A stretch of 64,000 nt of DNA from Alcaligenaceae bacterium (lineage in GTDB: Bacteria; Pseudomonadota; Gammaproteobacteria; Burkholderiales; Burkholderiaceae_B). The stretch spans positions 1-64,000 of the forward strand of contig JAJUFT010000002.1 of the NCBI GenBank assembly GCA_029263615.1, read 5' to 3'. The position numbers and the translations under genes were made by a program. Below the pieces are notes generated by a model. It had not been told where the DNA came from. It did no database searches and saw only the letters and a list, made by a program, of their open reading frames with translations. Shown one piece after another: positions 49,098 through 57,511 of the stretch; position 1 is the first letter of the stretch; each line of letters opens with the position of its first letter.

Positions 49098-50581
49098 TGC
49101 GCAGTGAGCATGCACGGCGCCGACTGGTCGTATTGCTGATGTCCATGCTGGGGCTTGGCATGGCATCGGCCGGCCACGCAGCAACACCGGCTGGTCAGGC
49201 TTCCCGGCAGCCCGCCGCTTCGTCACAGCAGTTCGTCGACGGAATCGCCGCCGTGGTGAACAAACAGGTCATCACGCTCAAACAGTTGAACGTTGAGGTG
49301 GCCGAGGCCGAGAAAAACCTGAAGGCGCAGAACATCCCCGTGCCCGAGCGCAGCATTCTGCAGCGCCAGGTGTTGCAGCGGATGATCCTTGAATCGCTGC
49401 AGCGACAGGAGGCCGACCGCCTCGGTATTCGAGTGTCCGACGCCCAGGTGGAGCGCGGCGGCGAGACGATTGCCGCCCGCAACGGCATCACGGTGGACGC
49501 CCTGCGCAAGGAGATTGCGAAGTCGGGCGTGAGCTGGGACCAGTATCTGGAAACCCTGCGCGACGAGATTCGCTTCGATCTACTGCGTCAGCGTGAAGTG
49601 GCGTCCAGCATCAACATCAGCGACGCCGAGGTCGATGCGTTCCTGCGCACGCAAGGCCGTGCTCTGGGGGCGGCACCGCGCGCGGCGGGAGCGCCAGCCA
49701 CCGCCCCGCAGCCCCAGGCCGCGCCTCGGGTGCTGGGGCTTGCGCAGATTCTCGTCGCTGTGCCTGAACGCGCCAGTGCGCAGGAAGTGGCGCAGTTGCA
49801 GGACCGGGCCGAACGCCTGCTGGCGCAGCTCAAGTCCGGCGCCGACTTCGCCGGGCTGGCGGCGTCTTCTTCCGACGGCCCCCAGGCCCTGGAGGGCGGC
49901 GTCCTGGGGGTACGCCCCCTGGAAGGCTGGCCCGATCTCTTCGTGGAGGCCACGCGTGGCCTGCAGGTGGGCCAGGTTTCCCGGATCGTGCGCAGTGGTC
50001 AGGGCTTCCATATTCTCAAGGTGCTTACTTGGGGTGAAGAAGCGCGCAGCGCGCCGCCACAACAGGATTTCACCGTGGCAGGGCAACCGCCCATGGCACA
50101 GGGGCCGATGATCGTCACCCAGACACGTGCCCGCCACATTCTGGTCAGAACCAATCAGATCACGTCGGATGAACAGGCGGAACAGCGTCTGCGCATTCTG
50201 CGCGACCGTCTGCGCAGCGGCGAGTCGTTTGAAGAGCTGGCGCGCCGACATTCCGATGACGCGACGGCGCCGCAGGGCGGTGATCTCGGGTGGCTGTCGC
50301 CGGGTGAAACCGTCCCGGCCTTCGAGCAGGTGATGAATTCCCTGCAGCCGGGGGAGGTCAGCGAGCCATTCCGCTCTCCCTTCGGATGGCACATTGTCGA
50401 GGTGATGGAACGCCGCAATCAGGACATGGGTGAAGAGTTCCAGCGCATGCAGGCGCGCCAGATTCTCTTCCAGCGGAAAATCGAGCCGGCCGTCGATCAG
50501 TGGCTAAACCAGCTGTACGGTCAGGCCTATGTCGAGAACCGGCTCGATCCGCAGCCCCAACGCGATGCGCGGCGGCGCTGA
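49094..50581 (+). CDS. surA: Periplasmic chaperone and peptidyl-prolyl isomerase SurA
   Basis: A 495-residue protein with signal peptide (cleavage after SAGHA), an N-terminal chaperone domain beginning [19 protein letters not shown], two parvulin domains (about residues 215-320 and 335-440, the second with RARHILVR and [17 protein letters not shown]) and a final chaperone helix. SurA escorts outer-membrane proteins such as LptD, whose gene overlaps it by 4 nt. An Ala/Pro-rich linker lies at about 192-215. Confidence 0.95.
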   Translation: MMRSEHARRRLVVLLMSMLGLGMASAGHAATPAGQASRQPAASSQQFVDGIAAVVNKQVITLKQLNVEVAEAEKNLKAQNIPVPERSILQRQVLQRMILESLQRQEADRLGIRVSDAQVERGGETIAARNGITVDALRKEIAKSGVSWDQYLETLRDEIRFDLLRQREVASSINISDAEVDAFLRTQGRALGAAPRAAGAPATAPQPQAAPRVLGLAQILVAVPERASAQEVAQLQDRAERLLAQLKSGADFAGLAASSSDGPQALEGGVLGVRPLEGWPDLFVEATRGLQVGQVSRIVRSGQGFHILKVLTWGEEARSAPPQQDFTVAGQPPMAQGPMIVTQTRARHILVRTNQITSDEQAEQRLRILRDRLRSGESFEELARRHSDDATAPQGGDLGWLSPGETVPAFEQVMNSLQPGEVSEPFRSPFGWHIVEVMERRNQDMGEEFQRMQARQILFQRKIEPAVDQWLNQLYGQAYVENRLDPQPQRDARRR

Positions 50582-50583
50582 TC

Positions 50584-51366
50584 ATGGCGCATCAGGCTCG
50601 CAAGCGGTTCGGCCAGCACTTTCTGGTCGATGAGGGGGTCATCGACCAGATCGTTCGCGCGATTCATCCCCAGCCCGAGGACCCCATGGTTGAGATCGGG
50701 CCCGGGCTGTCTGCGCTGACGGCGCCTTTGCTGCAGACCGTCAAACGGCTCACGGTGGTCGAGCTGGATCGCGACCTGGCGGCGCGCTTGCGGTTGTCGT
50801 GGCCGGCGGAGCGGCTGAACGTCATCGAAGCCGACGCCCTGACGGTCGACTTTTCCCAGTTGGGGCGTTCGCTGCGCATTGTCGGCAATCTGCCCTACAA
50901 CATTTCCAGTCCGTTGCTATTCCATCTGGCGCAGTATGCCGATGCCGTCACGGACCAGCATTTCATGCTTCAGCGGGAAGTCATCGACCGCATGGTGGCC
51001 CAACCGGGGTCCGGCGATTATGGCCGCCTGTCCATCATGCTGCAGGTGCGCTATTCGATGGAAAAGCTGTTCGATGTGGCGCCCGATGCTTTCGACCCGC
51101 CACCGAAGGTGGTCTCGTCGGTGGTCAGAATGCTGCCCTTGCCTGCAGACCGGCTCAGGCCGCGCAGCGAGAGCGCGTTTGCCGCGCTGGTGACCCGCGC
51201 CTTCGCTCAGCGGCGCAAGATGTTGCGCCGCGTGCTCGCCGATTGGGCGGAAGACATCGATTGGCAGGCGCTGGGCGTTCAGCCCACGGACCGCGCCGAG
51301 GTGGTGAGCCCGGATCAGTTCATCGCCATGTCGGATCAGCTCGTGGAAGCCGGCCGTCTGAGCTGA
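50584..51366 (+). CDS. rsmA: 16S rRNA dimethyladenosine transferase RsmA (KsgA)
   Basis: A 260-residue SAM enzyme that dimethylates A1518 and A1519. [42 protein letters not shown] and the catalytic [17 protein letters not shown] are diagnostic. It begins 2 nt after surA; the pdxA gene often found between them in E. coli is absent. Confidence 0.97.
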   Translation: MAHQARKRFGQHFLVDEGVIDQIVRAIHPQPEDPMVEIGPGLSALTAPLLQTVKRLTVVELDRDLAARLRLSWPAERLNVIEADALTVDFSQLGRSLRIVGNLPYNISSPLLFHLAQYADAVTDQHFMLQREVIDRMVAQPGSGDYGRLSIMLQVRYSMEKLFDVAPDAFDPPPKVVSSVVRMLPLPADRLRPRSESAFAALVTRAFAQRRKMLRRVLADWAEDIDWQALGVQPTDRAEVVSPDQFIAMSDQLVEAGRLS

Positions 51367-51368
51367 GC

Positions 51369-52616
51369 TCAGCCGAAGAACCAGTAGCAGACCGCGATTG
51401 AAGCCAGCACGCCGGCCAGATCGGCAAACAGGGCGCAACCGATCGTGTGGCGCACGCGCTGGATGCCCACTGCCCCAAAATACACGGCCACGACATAGAA
51501 GGTGGTTTCGGTGCTGCCCTGCATGGTTGCTGCAAGCAGGGCGGGGAAACTGTCCACCCCGAAATGCTGCATGGTTTCCAGCATCATGGCGCGTGCCGCA
51601 CTGCCGGAAAATGGCTTGACCAGGGCGGTGGGAAGCGCGTCCACGAAACGGGCATCCATGCCCCCCCAGAGCGTCACTTCCCGGATGCCGGTGAGCAACA
51701 GGTCGAGCACACCCGAGGCGCGCAGCATGCCCACGGCGCACAGCATGGCGACCAGATACGGCAACAGGTTCTTCGCGACATCGAATCCGTCTTTGGCGCC
51801 TTCCACGAAGGCTTCATAGACGGGGACTTTCCGGAGCGTGCCCACCACAAGGAAGAGGCCGATGATGGCGCACAGCACCAGATTGCCCAGCAGGCTGGAG
51901 GTGGCATTGATGGCGGCTGCACCCATGCCGGCGAGCATGGCCATCAGCCCGCCGATGACCAGCGCCGTGCCGCCCAGCCACAGCAGCACCACCGGGTCGT
52001 GCAGGCGCAATCGCTGAATCAGGGCGACGGAAAGCAGGGCAGCCAGTGTGGACGCACTGGTGGCCAGCAGGATGGGAAGAAAGATCAGCGCCGGTTCGGC
52101 CGCTCCCTGTTGCGCCCGGTACATGAAGAGGGTGACCGGCAGCAAGGTCAGCGAAGACGCATTCAGGGTCAGGAACAGGATTTGTGCGTTGGTGGCGGTG
52201 CGGGGGTCCGGGTTGAGCGTCTGCAGGGCGTGCATGGCGCGCAGCCCGATGGGCGTGGCCGCGTTGTCCAGCCCCAGACCGTTGGCCGCGAAATTCATGG
52301 TGATCAGCCCCAGCGCCGGGTGGCCGGCGGGCACTTCCGGCATCAGGCGCCTGAACAGGGGCGCCAGCAGTCGGCCCAATCCTTCCACCAGGCCGGCGGA
52401 TTCCGCGATGCGCAGGAAGCCCAGCCACAGAGTGAGGGTGCCGAACAGCAGCACCATGATCTCCACGGACAGGCCCGCCATGTCGAAGAGCGCGGCCACG
52501 ACGCGTGAGAAAACGTCGGGATCGTGCAACACCAGCCACTGGAAGAGGGCAGCCAGTATGGAGACCAGGAAGAAGGCGAGCCAGAGCGTGTTGAGCATAA
52601 GCCATAATGATGACAT
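51369..52616 (-). CDS. SpmA-SpmB fusion, nucleoside-recognition (Gate) domain membrane protein
   Basis: A 415-residue polytopic protein with two Gate domains in tandem. The N-terminal half matches SpmA (SVEIMVLLFGTLTLWLGFLRI, then MNFAANGLGLDNAATPIG); the C-terminal half matches SpmB (EGAKDGFDVAKNLLPYLVAML, KPFSGSAARAMM, QGSTETTFYVVAVYFGAVG). In Bacillus these are separate spore maturation proteins; in non-sporulating bacteria the role is unknown, perhaps export or sensing of small molecules. It faces rsmA convergently with 2 nt between them. Confidence 0.82.
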   Translation of the reverse strand: MSSLWLMLNTLWLAFFLVSILAALFQWLVLHDPDVFSRVVAALFDMAGLSVEIMVLLFGTLTLWLGFLRIAESAGLVEGLGRLLAPLFRRLMPEVPAGHPALGLITMNFAANGLGLDNAATPIGLRAMHALQTLNPDPRTATNAQILFLTLNASSLTLLPVTLFMYRAQQGAAEPALIFLPILLATSASTLAALLSVALIQRLRLHDPVVLLWLGGTALVIGGLMAMLAGMGAAAINATSSLLGNLVLCAIIGLFLVVGTLRKVPVYEAFVEGAKDGFDVAKNLLPYLVAMLCAVGMLRASGVLDLLLTGIREVTLWGGMDARFVDALPTALVKPFSGSAARAMMLETMQHFGVDSFPALLAATMQGSTETTFYVVAVYFGAVGIQRVRHTIGCALFADLAGVLASIAVCYWFFG

Positions 52617-52691
52617 GAACCACGAGGGCTGCGCATGGCGACAGCCGCTCGTTTTGCGTTGACATCATGTTTTTTCGGGAGTCGTGGAAGT

Positions 52692-54887
52692 ATGGATTGG
52701 AACGCCTGGCGGCGTCGCTGGCTGACAGAGCCACTGTATCGGCGGTTGCGCAATGGCGTCTCGCCGTTCACGCGGTTTCAGCAGGATGTGCTGGAAGCAG
52801 GCGAACCATGGTGGGAAGCGCAACTGCTGTCGGGTACACCGGACTGGAGTGCGCTCACCTATGTGAGACCGGCCACGCTTTCCGCCCGTGAAAAAGCGTT
52901 CCTGGACGGGCCGGTCGCGGCCTTGTGCCGTCTACTCGAGGTCACCTCCAATCGGGGTGAATCGCTGTCCGACGAAGCCCTCTGGCAGCTGCTTCGCGAA
53001 GCGCGTTTTGAAGCGATGGCGGTGCCGGCCGAATTCGGGGGGCATGGCCTGGGCGCATGGGCCCAGTCCGAGGTGCTGAGGCAGGTGGCCTTGCGCTCTG
53101 TGGCAGTCGCTCATCTGCTGGCCGCCCGTTTTGTCTTCAGCCCGGCCGCCCTGCTTCGGATGGCGGCGTCGCCTTCTCAGCAGGAAACCTGGCTACCCCG
53201 TCTGGCCGCGGGGAACGCCTGCGCGGCGATGGCATCCTTTGTGGTCGAGAACGACATCGTGCCCATCCAGGCCACCGGTGTTCTGCTACAGACTCCCGAC
53301 GAGGAGCTGGTCCTGCGCCTTAACTGGAGCGGTGCACGTCATGCACCCGGTCCGCGTCCCGATCTGCTCGTTCTTCCTTTTCGCCTGCATGATCCTGACG
53401 GACTGCTGGGCACGCCGGGTGCGCGCGGCGTGTGCGTGGCCTTGCTGGACACGACATTGAGCGGGGTGATTCACCAGCCGTCCCTTTCGACTTCCCTGCC
53501 GGAAGCGGGCAGGAGCGGCCGTCCCTTCGCCCCTGCCGGGGCGCGCGGCGGCTCCTTTGACGGATGCGACGTGTCCTTGCCGGTGAGTGCCTTGCTGGGC
53601 GAGCGTGAGGGCTGCGATCAGGCATTGTCCGCCCTGCTGGCGTTCCAGTCCGTGGCCAAGGGCATTGCCCTGCCCGCACTCTCGACGGCGTCGATTTCAC
53701 TGGCAGCTCATGCCTCCAGTGCAGTGCTGCGCCTGCAGGCCGAGGGAACGGGTTGCGCCATGCTGGGGGCACGCGGGCGTCTGGGGCGGCTTGCCGCCAC
53801 GACCTACCGGGTCGAAGCGGGGCGCCGCTTTCTATCCGGGGGGCTGGACCTCGGCTATCGCCCGGTGCTGGCGGCGGCGCTTTTCGACATGGCCATCTTC
53901 GACGACATGCGTCTGGCCGTGGGCGACAGCATGGATCTTCTGGGCGGCGCCGGGCCGACGCCTGCGCTGACAGAATGGCAGGAAGGGCTGCATGAGTTGC
54001 TGCCGGCCCTCTTCGGCCTGGACGCCCTGGCGCCGCAGGCGCGCAACACGCGTGTTCTGGCGCTGGGCGTGTTGCGGGTGCATCCGCTGCTCAGGCAGGA
54101 AATCGAGGCCCTGGACGAGGCCGATACCGAAGCGGGCTGCGAAGCCTTCGATCGCCTGCTCTGGAAGCATCTGTTCTTCGCCTGTAGCGGCCTCATGCGT
54201 GCAACGGGCCGGGCCTGGAGTGCCGGGCGTCTGTCATCCGTGCCGCGGTTGCTGGGGCCGGTGGCCAGACACTATCGGCGCATCAACCGCTATGCCTCCG
54301 CGCTGGCGGCGGTGGCTGAGACGCTTCAGCCGGGCGCCCGCCCGGTCCATGCACGCAACGAGCCGGCCCTGGAGCGCCTGTTGCGTGGCTTGGCGCATCT
54401 CATGTTGCTCAGTGCTGTGCTGAAACGCTGGCAGGACGATGGCCGTCACGATGCCGATCTGCCTTTGGTGGAATGGTGTGCCGCCGATGCCTGTCACGTC
54501 CTCGATACCTTGCTGGGAACGCTGCTCGAAAATCTCGGCATCAAGCCTGCCGGCCTGGTGCTGCGCGGCATGCTGCTGCCTCCGTTCCTGCGTGCAGCGC
54601 CCCCGGATGACGCCGTGACGCTGGCCTGTGCGGAGCTTCTGCTGCGGCCCTCCGATACGCGCGAACGTCTCGTGGGAGCGGTATGGGCCAATCATGGCCT
54701 GCGGCATCTCGAGGCGCTGGAAAAGGCCTTCGAGTGCGTCGTGAATGTGCATGAATTGCGGGAGCAGATTCGGCAGGCTGGCTTGCAGGATTGGCGGCAG
54801 GCGCATCAGCGTGGCGGACTGACCGATGCCCAGGCCGAAGCCCTGGAAGCCGCCGAAGCTGCCGTGTTGGCCGCGCTCAGAGGGTGA
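52692..54887 (+). CDS. FadE-like acyl-CoA dehydrogenase homologue with altered active site
   Basis: About 731 residues arranged like FadE: LSAREKAFLDGPVAALCRLL, AVPAEFGGHGLGAWAQSEVL, WLPRLAAGNACAAMASF, then a helical domain and a FadE-type C-terminal extension (about residues 480-730). Key sites differ. The flavin/substrate motif TGPEAGSD is replaced by VENDIVPIQATG (185-196). The segment equal to the catalytic EGAN of FadE reads GLDALA, with Asp444 in place of Glu. The GGKG loop reads GGAG. The reading frame is long and intact. It may be inactive, or act on another substrate. Start at 52692 fits FadE length; an in-frame ATG at 52635 would add 19 residues. Confidence 0.72.
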   Translation: MDWNAWRRRWLTEPLYRRLRNGVSPFTRFQQDVLEAGEPWWEAQLLSGTPDWSALTYVRPATLSAREKAFLDGPVAALCRLLEVTSNRGESLSDEALWQLLREARFEAMAVPAEFGGHGLGAWAQSEVLRQVALRSVAVAHLLAARFVFSPAALLRMAASPSQQETWLPRLAAGNACAAMASFVVENDIVPIQATGVLLQTPDEELVLRLNWSGARHAPGPRPDLLVLPFRLHDPDGLLGTPGARGVCVALLDTTLSGVIHQPSLSTSLPEAGRSGRPFAPAGARGGSFDGCDVSLPVSALLGEREGCDQALSALLAFQSVAKGIALPALSTASISLAAHASSAVLRLQAEGTGCAMLGARGRLGRLAATTYRVEAGRRFLSGGLDLGYRPVLAAALFDMAIFDDMRLAVGDSMDLLGGAGPTPALTEWQEGLHELLPALFGLDALAPQARNTRVLALGVLRVHPLLRQEIEALDEADTEAGCEAFDRLLWKHLFFACSGLMRATGRAWSAGRLSSVPRLLGPVARHYRRINRYASALAAVAETLQPGARPVHARNEPALERLLRGLAHLMLLSAVLKRWQDDGRHDADLPLVEWCAADACHVLDTLLGTLLENLGIKPAGLVLRGMLLPPFLRAAPPDDAVTLACAELLLRPSDTRERLVGAVWANHGLRHLEALEKAFECVVNVHELREQIRQAGLQDWRQAHQRGGLTDAQAEALEAAEAAVLAALRG

Positions 54888-54903
54888 GCGCGGCGCAATG
54901 AAA

Positions 54904-54926
54904 AAGGGCGCGGCAGATGCGCCCTT
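54904..54926 (-). terminator. Intrinsic terminator of gloA
   Basis: AAGGGCGC (54904-54911) and GCGCCCTT (54919-54926) form an 8-bp stem. On the minus strand it is followed by TTTTT, which fits the end of gloA at 54934; it may also serve the convergent FadE-like gene. Confidence 0.8.
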
Positions 54927-54933
54927 CTCGTCC

Positions 54934-55329
54934 TCAGTCGACGCGTTCCTTGCGCTGAATGAGCTCGATCTTGTAGCCGTCCGGGTCTTCGACGAAAGCA
55001 ATGACTGTCTGCCCATGTTTCATGGGGCCGGCTTCGCGTGTAACTTTGCCGCCGCGCGCCTTGATGTCGTCACAGGCCTTGTAGGCGTCTTCCACTTCGA
55101 TCGCGATGTGGCCGTAGCCGTCACCGAGGTTGTAGCTGGGCGTGTCCCAGTTGTGGGTCAGTTCGATCACCGCGCCGTCGGCTTCGTCCTGGTAGCCGAC
55201 GAAGGCCAGGGTGAATTTGCCGTCGGGGTAGTCCTTGCGGCGCAGCAGGCGCATGCCCAGGACCTCGGTGTAGAAGGCCAGCGACTTCTCGAGATTCCCT
55301 ACGCGCAGCATGGTGTGCAGAATACGCAT
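54934..55329 (-). CDS. gloA: Lactoylglutathione lyase (glyoxalase I)
   Basis: A 131-residue dimeric metalloenzyme converting the methylglyoxal-glutathione adduct to lactoylglutathione. Metal ligands sit at His5, Glu56, His74 and Glu122, the same positions as in E. coli GloA, so nickel dependence is likely. [17 protein letters not shown] and GYGHIAIEV are family blocks. GGAG lies upstream of the ATG. Confidence 0.95.
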   Translation of the reverse strand: MRILHTMLRVGNLEKSLAFYTEVLGMRLLRRKDYPDGKFTLAFVGYQDEADGAVIELTHNWDTPSYNLGDGYGHIAIEVEDAYKACDDIKARGGKVTREAGPMKHGQTVIAFVEDPDGYKIELIQRKERVD

Positions 55330-55364
55330 TCAATACTCCTGTGAAAAATGACGGGGCAGCGCGC

Positions 55365-56255
55365 TCATAACAGAGGCAGGCTGCCCGGATGGTGAGGTTT
55401 CAGTGCCTGTCGGGCGCGGGCAAAGTCGGGGAACAGACGACCGACTTCCCGCCAGAACTCAGGCCCGTGATTCATGTGTCGAAGGTGGGCCACTTCGTGC
55501 GCCACCACATAATCGACCACTTCAGCAGGCAAGTGTATCAGCCGCCAGTTCAGCATGATGCGGCCATCGCTGCTGCATGAACCCCAGCGGGCGCTGGGGG
55601 CGGCCAGTCGCCAGCTGCGGAACGAGACCCCGGCGAGCCGGCAATAATGGAGCAGCCTGGCCTCGAAGTGTTCGACGGCCTGGTTCTGCAACCAGCCGTA
55701 GACCCGTTCACGGATGCGGTCGGCACCGCTGTCGGCCTGCAGCGGCAGCAACAGGGTGTCCCCGGGTGCGGGCTGCCGCGGATCGCCATCATAGCGCGCG
55801 TAGCCCACATCAGGGCGTACTTGCAGCGACACGTAGACACCCAGATAGGGGAAGCGGCCCCCATTCTGCCAGTGGGCTTCTGCCGTGGCCAGATGCTGCT
55901 GGCGTTCGTGCAGGCTGCGCAACTTGCGGAGGATCCAGGGCGCCTTGGCCCGGATGACTTCCTCGAGCTGCTTGCGCGACACCCAGGCCGGCGTTGTGAC
56001 GAGCAGACCATCGTCATTGATGGTCAGACCGACGGTCTTGCGGCGCGAGGTTCGCAGCATGAAGCCAATGGGCTGCAGGGGCGTGTCGACTTCGACCCAG
56101 CGATGGCCGGAGGGCAGGCGGGCCGGTGGCGTGATGGGTACACGTGGCGGGGCGGGGAGGCGGGAAGCGGGCTCAGGCGGCCCGCTGGCGCGTTCAGGCG
56201 AGCGCGGGAGGGCAGGAGCGCTGTCGAACAGCGCGAGCTGCTCATGCGCCGCCAT
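55365..56255 (-). CDS. YgjP-like (DUF45, M48-type) metallopeptidase
   Basis: A 296-residue protein with a Pro/Ala-rich N-terminus (to about residue 50), then RTSRRKTVGLTINDDGLLVTTP, RSWRLAAPSARWGSCSSDGR and the zinc motif VVAHEVAHLRHMNHGPEFW. The HExxH-type HEVAH plus downstream His and Glu are intact. Cytoplasmic, no signal peptide; substrate unknown. It overlaps the end of plsC by 14 nt. Confidence 0.85.
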   Translation of the reverse strand: MAAHEQLALFDSAPALPRSPERASGPPEPASRLPAPPRVPITPPARLPSGHRWVEVDTPLQPIGFMLRTSRRKTVGLTINDDGLLVTTPAWVSRKQLEEVIRAKAPWILRKLRSLHERQQHLATAEAHWQNGGRFPYLGVYVSLQVRPDVGYARYDGDPRQPAPGDTLLLPLQADSGADRIRERVYGWLQNQAVEHFEARLLHYCRLAGVSFRSWRLAAPSARWGSCSSDGRIMLNWRLIHLPAEVVDYVVAHEVAHLRHMNHGPEFWREVGRLFPDFARARQALKPHHPGSLPLL

Positions 56256-56970
56256 AGCGCTCCGGGTTCAAGACACGCATTTCCGCTTCGATCCAGGCTT
56301 CCACCTCGCGATTCACTTCGGCTGCCTTGCGACCCTCGGTGGGGATGGGAGGGCCGAATGAGACGGTGACGAGACCGGGTTTCTTCAGGAACGCCCGGCG
56401 GGGCCAGCATTCGCCGGCATTCAGCGCGATCGGGATCACTGGTACCTGCGCGGCCGTCGCCAGTAGGGCGCCCCCCATTTTGTAGCGTCCCGCCTTGCCC
56501 GGGGCGATGCGGGTGCCTTCGGGAAACAGCAGCGGCCAGCGACCTTCCTTGAGGCGTTCCTGACCGACGCGGATGACCTGATCCACGGCATCCCGCCCCT
56601 TAGCACGATCGATAGGGATCATGCGCAGCAGGGCCAGGCCCCAGCCGAAGAAGGGAATCCGGTGCAGTTCGCGCTTGTAGACGAAACAGACATTGCGCGG
56701 CATGTAGCCCGCAAAGAACATGGTTTCCCAGGCAGACTGGTGTTTGGAAAGCAGCACGACAGATTGGTCGGGGAGGTTTTCCCACCCCTTGACCTGCCAG
56801 CGGATGCCCAGGATGACCTTGGCACCCCAGACCGCCAGCCGCGGCCAGCCGACCGTCAGACGATAACGGATGGGCAGCGGCAGGGGAGCCCAGATCAGGC
56901 AGGCGAAGGCATAGGGAATGACCGTGACGATCAGGAAAATCTGATAGATCAGTGCGCGCACGTAGGCCAT
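56242..56970 (-). CDS. plsC: 1-acyl-sn-glycerol-3-phosphate acyltransferase PlsC
   Basis: A 242-residue membrane-associated enzyme making phosphatidic acid. One N-terminal hydrophobic helix (about residues 8-30) precedes the acyltransferase motifs KHQSAWET, IPIDRAKG, LLFPEGTRIAPG and VPVIPIALNAG. The first motif is H-x4-E instead of the common H-x4-D. AGGGAGGA 5 nt before the ATG at 56970 sets the start; an in-frame opening to 57285 lies inside gmhB. Follows gmhB directly. Confidence 0.92.
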   Translation of the reverse strand: MAYVRALIYQIFLIVTVIPYAFACLIWAPLPLPIRYRLTVGWPRLAVWGAKVILGIRWQVKGWENLPDQSVVLLSKHQSAWETMFFAGYMPRNVCFVYKRELHRIPFFGWGLALLRMIPIDRAKGRDAVDQVIRVGQERLKEGRWPLLFPEGTRIAPGKAGRYKMGGALLATAAQVPVIPIALNAGECWPRRAFLKKPGLVTVSFGPPIPTEGRKAAEVNREVEAWIEAEMRVLNPERYGGA

Positions 56971-56971
56971 G

Positions 56972-57511
56972 TCAGTCCTCCCTGAGCCATTCGTCAACGA
57001 TGGCCGCGAGACTGTCACGAACTTCGGTGCCTGGCGGCAGCCCGCCTTTTTCGAGGGTGCGCAGCCCTTTGCCGGTCCGCACCAGCCAGGGCTGGCAGCC
57101 CAGGGCCGAAGCGGCCTGCAGGTCGCGCAGGGAATCACCCACAGCGGGCACCCCTTCCAGAGTGATGTCGTAGCGACAGGCGATGTCTTCGAACAGGCCG
57201 GGCGCCGGTTTGCGGCAACGGCAGCCGTCGTCAGGCCCGTGGGTGCAGACGAAGATGGCATCCAGGTGGCCGCCGGCCTGCGCAATTTCGCGACGCATCT
57301 TGGCGTGGATGGCGTTCAGCGTGTCCATGGTGAACAGACCGCGGGCCAGCCCCGACTGGTTGCTGGCCACGACCACCCGCCAACCCGCCCGGGAGAGCCG
57401 GGCGATGGCATCGAGGCTGCCCGGCACCGGGACCCATTCCTCCGGCGACTTGATGAAGGCGTCGCTGTCTTCATTGATGACGCCGTCGCGATCGAGAATG
57501 ACCAGTTTCAC
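56972..57511 (-). CDS. gmhB: D-glycero-beta-D-manno-heptose-1,7-bisphosphate 7-phosphatase
   Basis: A 179-residue HAD-superfamily phosphatase for LPS heptose synthesis. ILDRDGVINED is the nucleophile loop, VVVASNQSGLARG motif II and AVGDSLRDLQAA motif IV. The Cys/His cluster CTHGPDDGCRCRKP is the zinc site specific to GmhB. It overlaps glyS by 4 nt and precedes plsC, joining LPS, lipid and translation genes in one operon. Confidence 0.95.
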   Translation of the reverse strand: MKLVILDRDGVINEDSDAFIKSPEEWVPVPGSLDAIARLSRAGWRVVVASNQSGLARGLFTMDTLNAIHAKMRREIAQAGGHLDAIFVCTHGPDDGCRCRKPAPGLFEDIACRYDITLEGVPAVGDSLRDLQAASALGCQPWLVRTGKGLRTLEKGGLPPGTEVRDSLAAIVDEWLRED

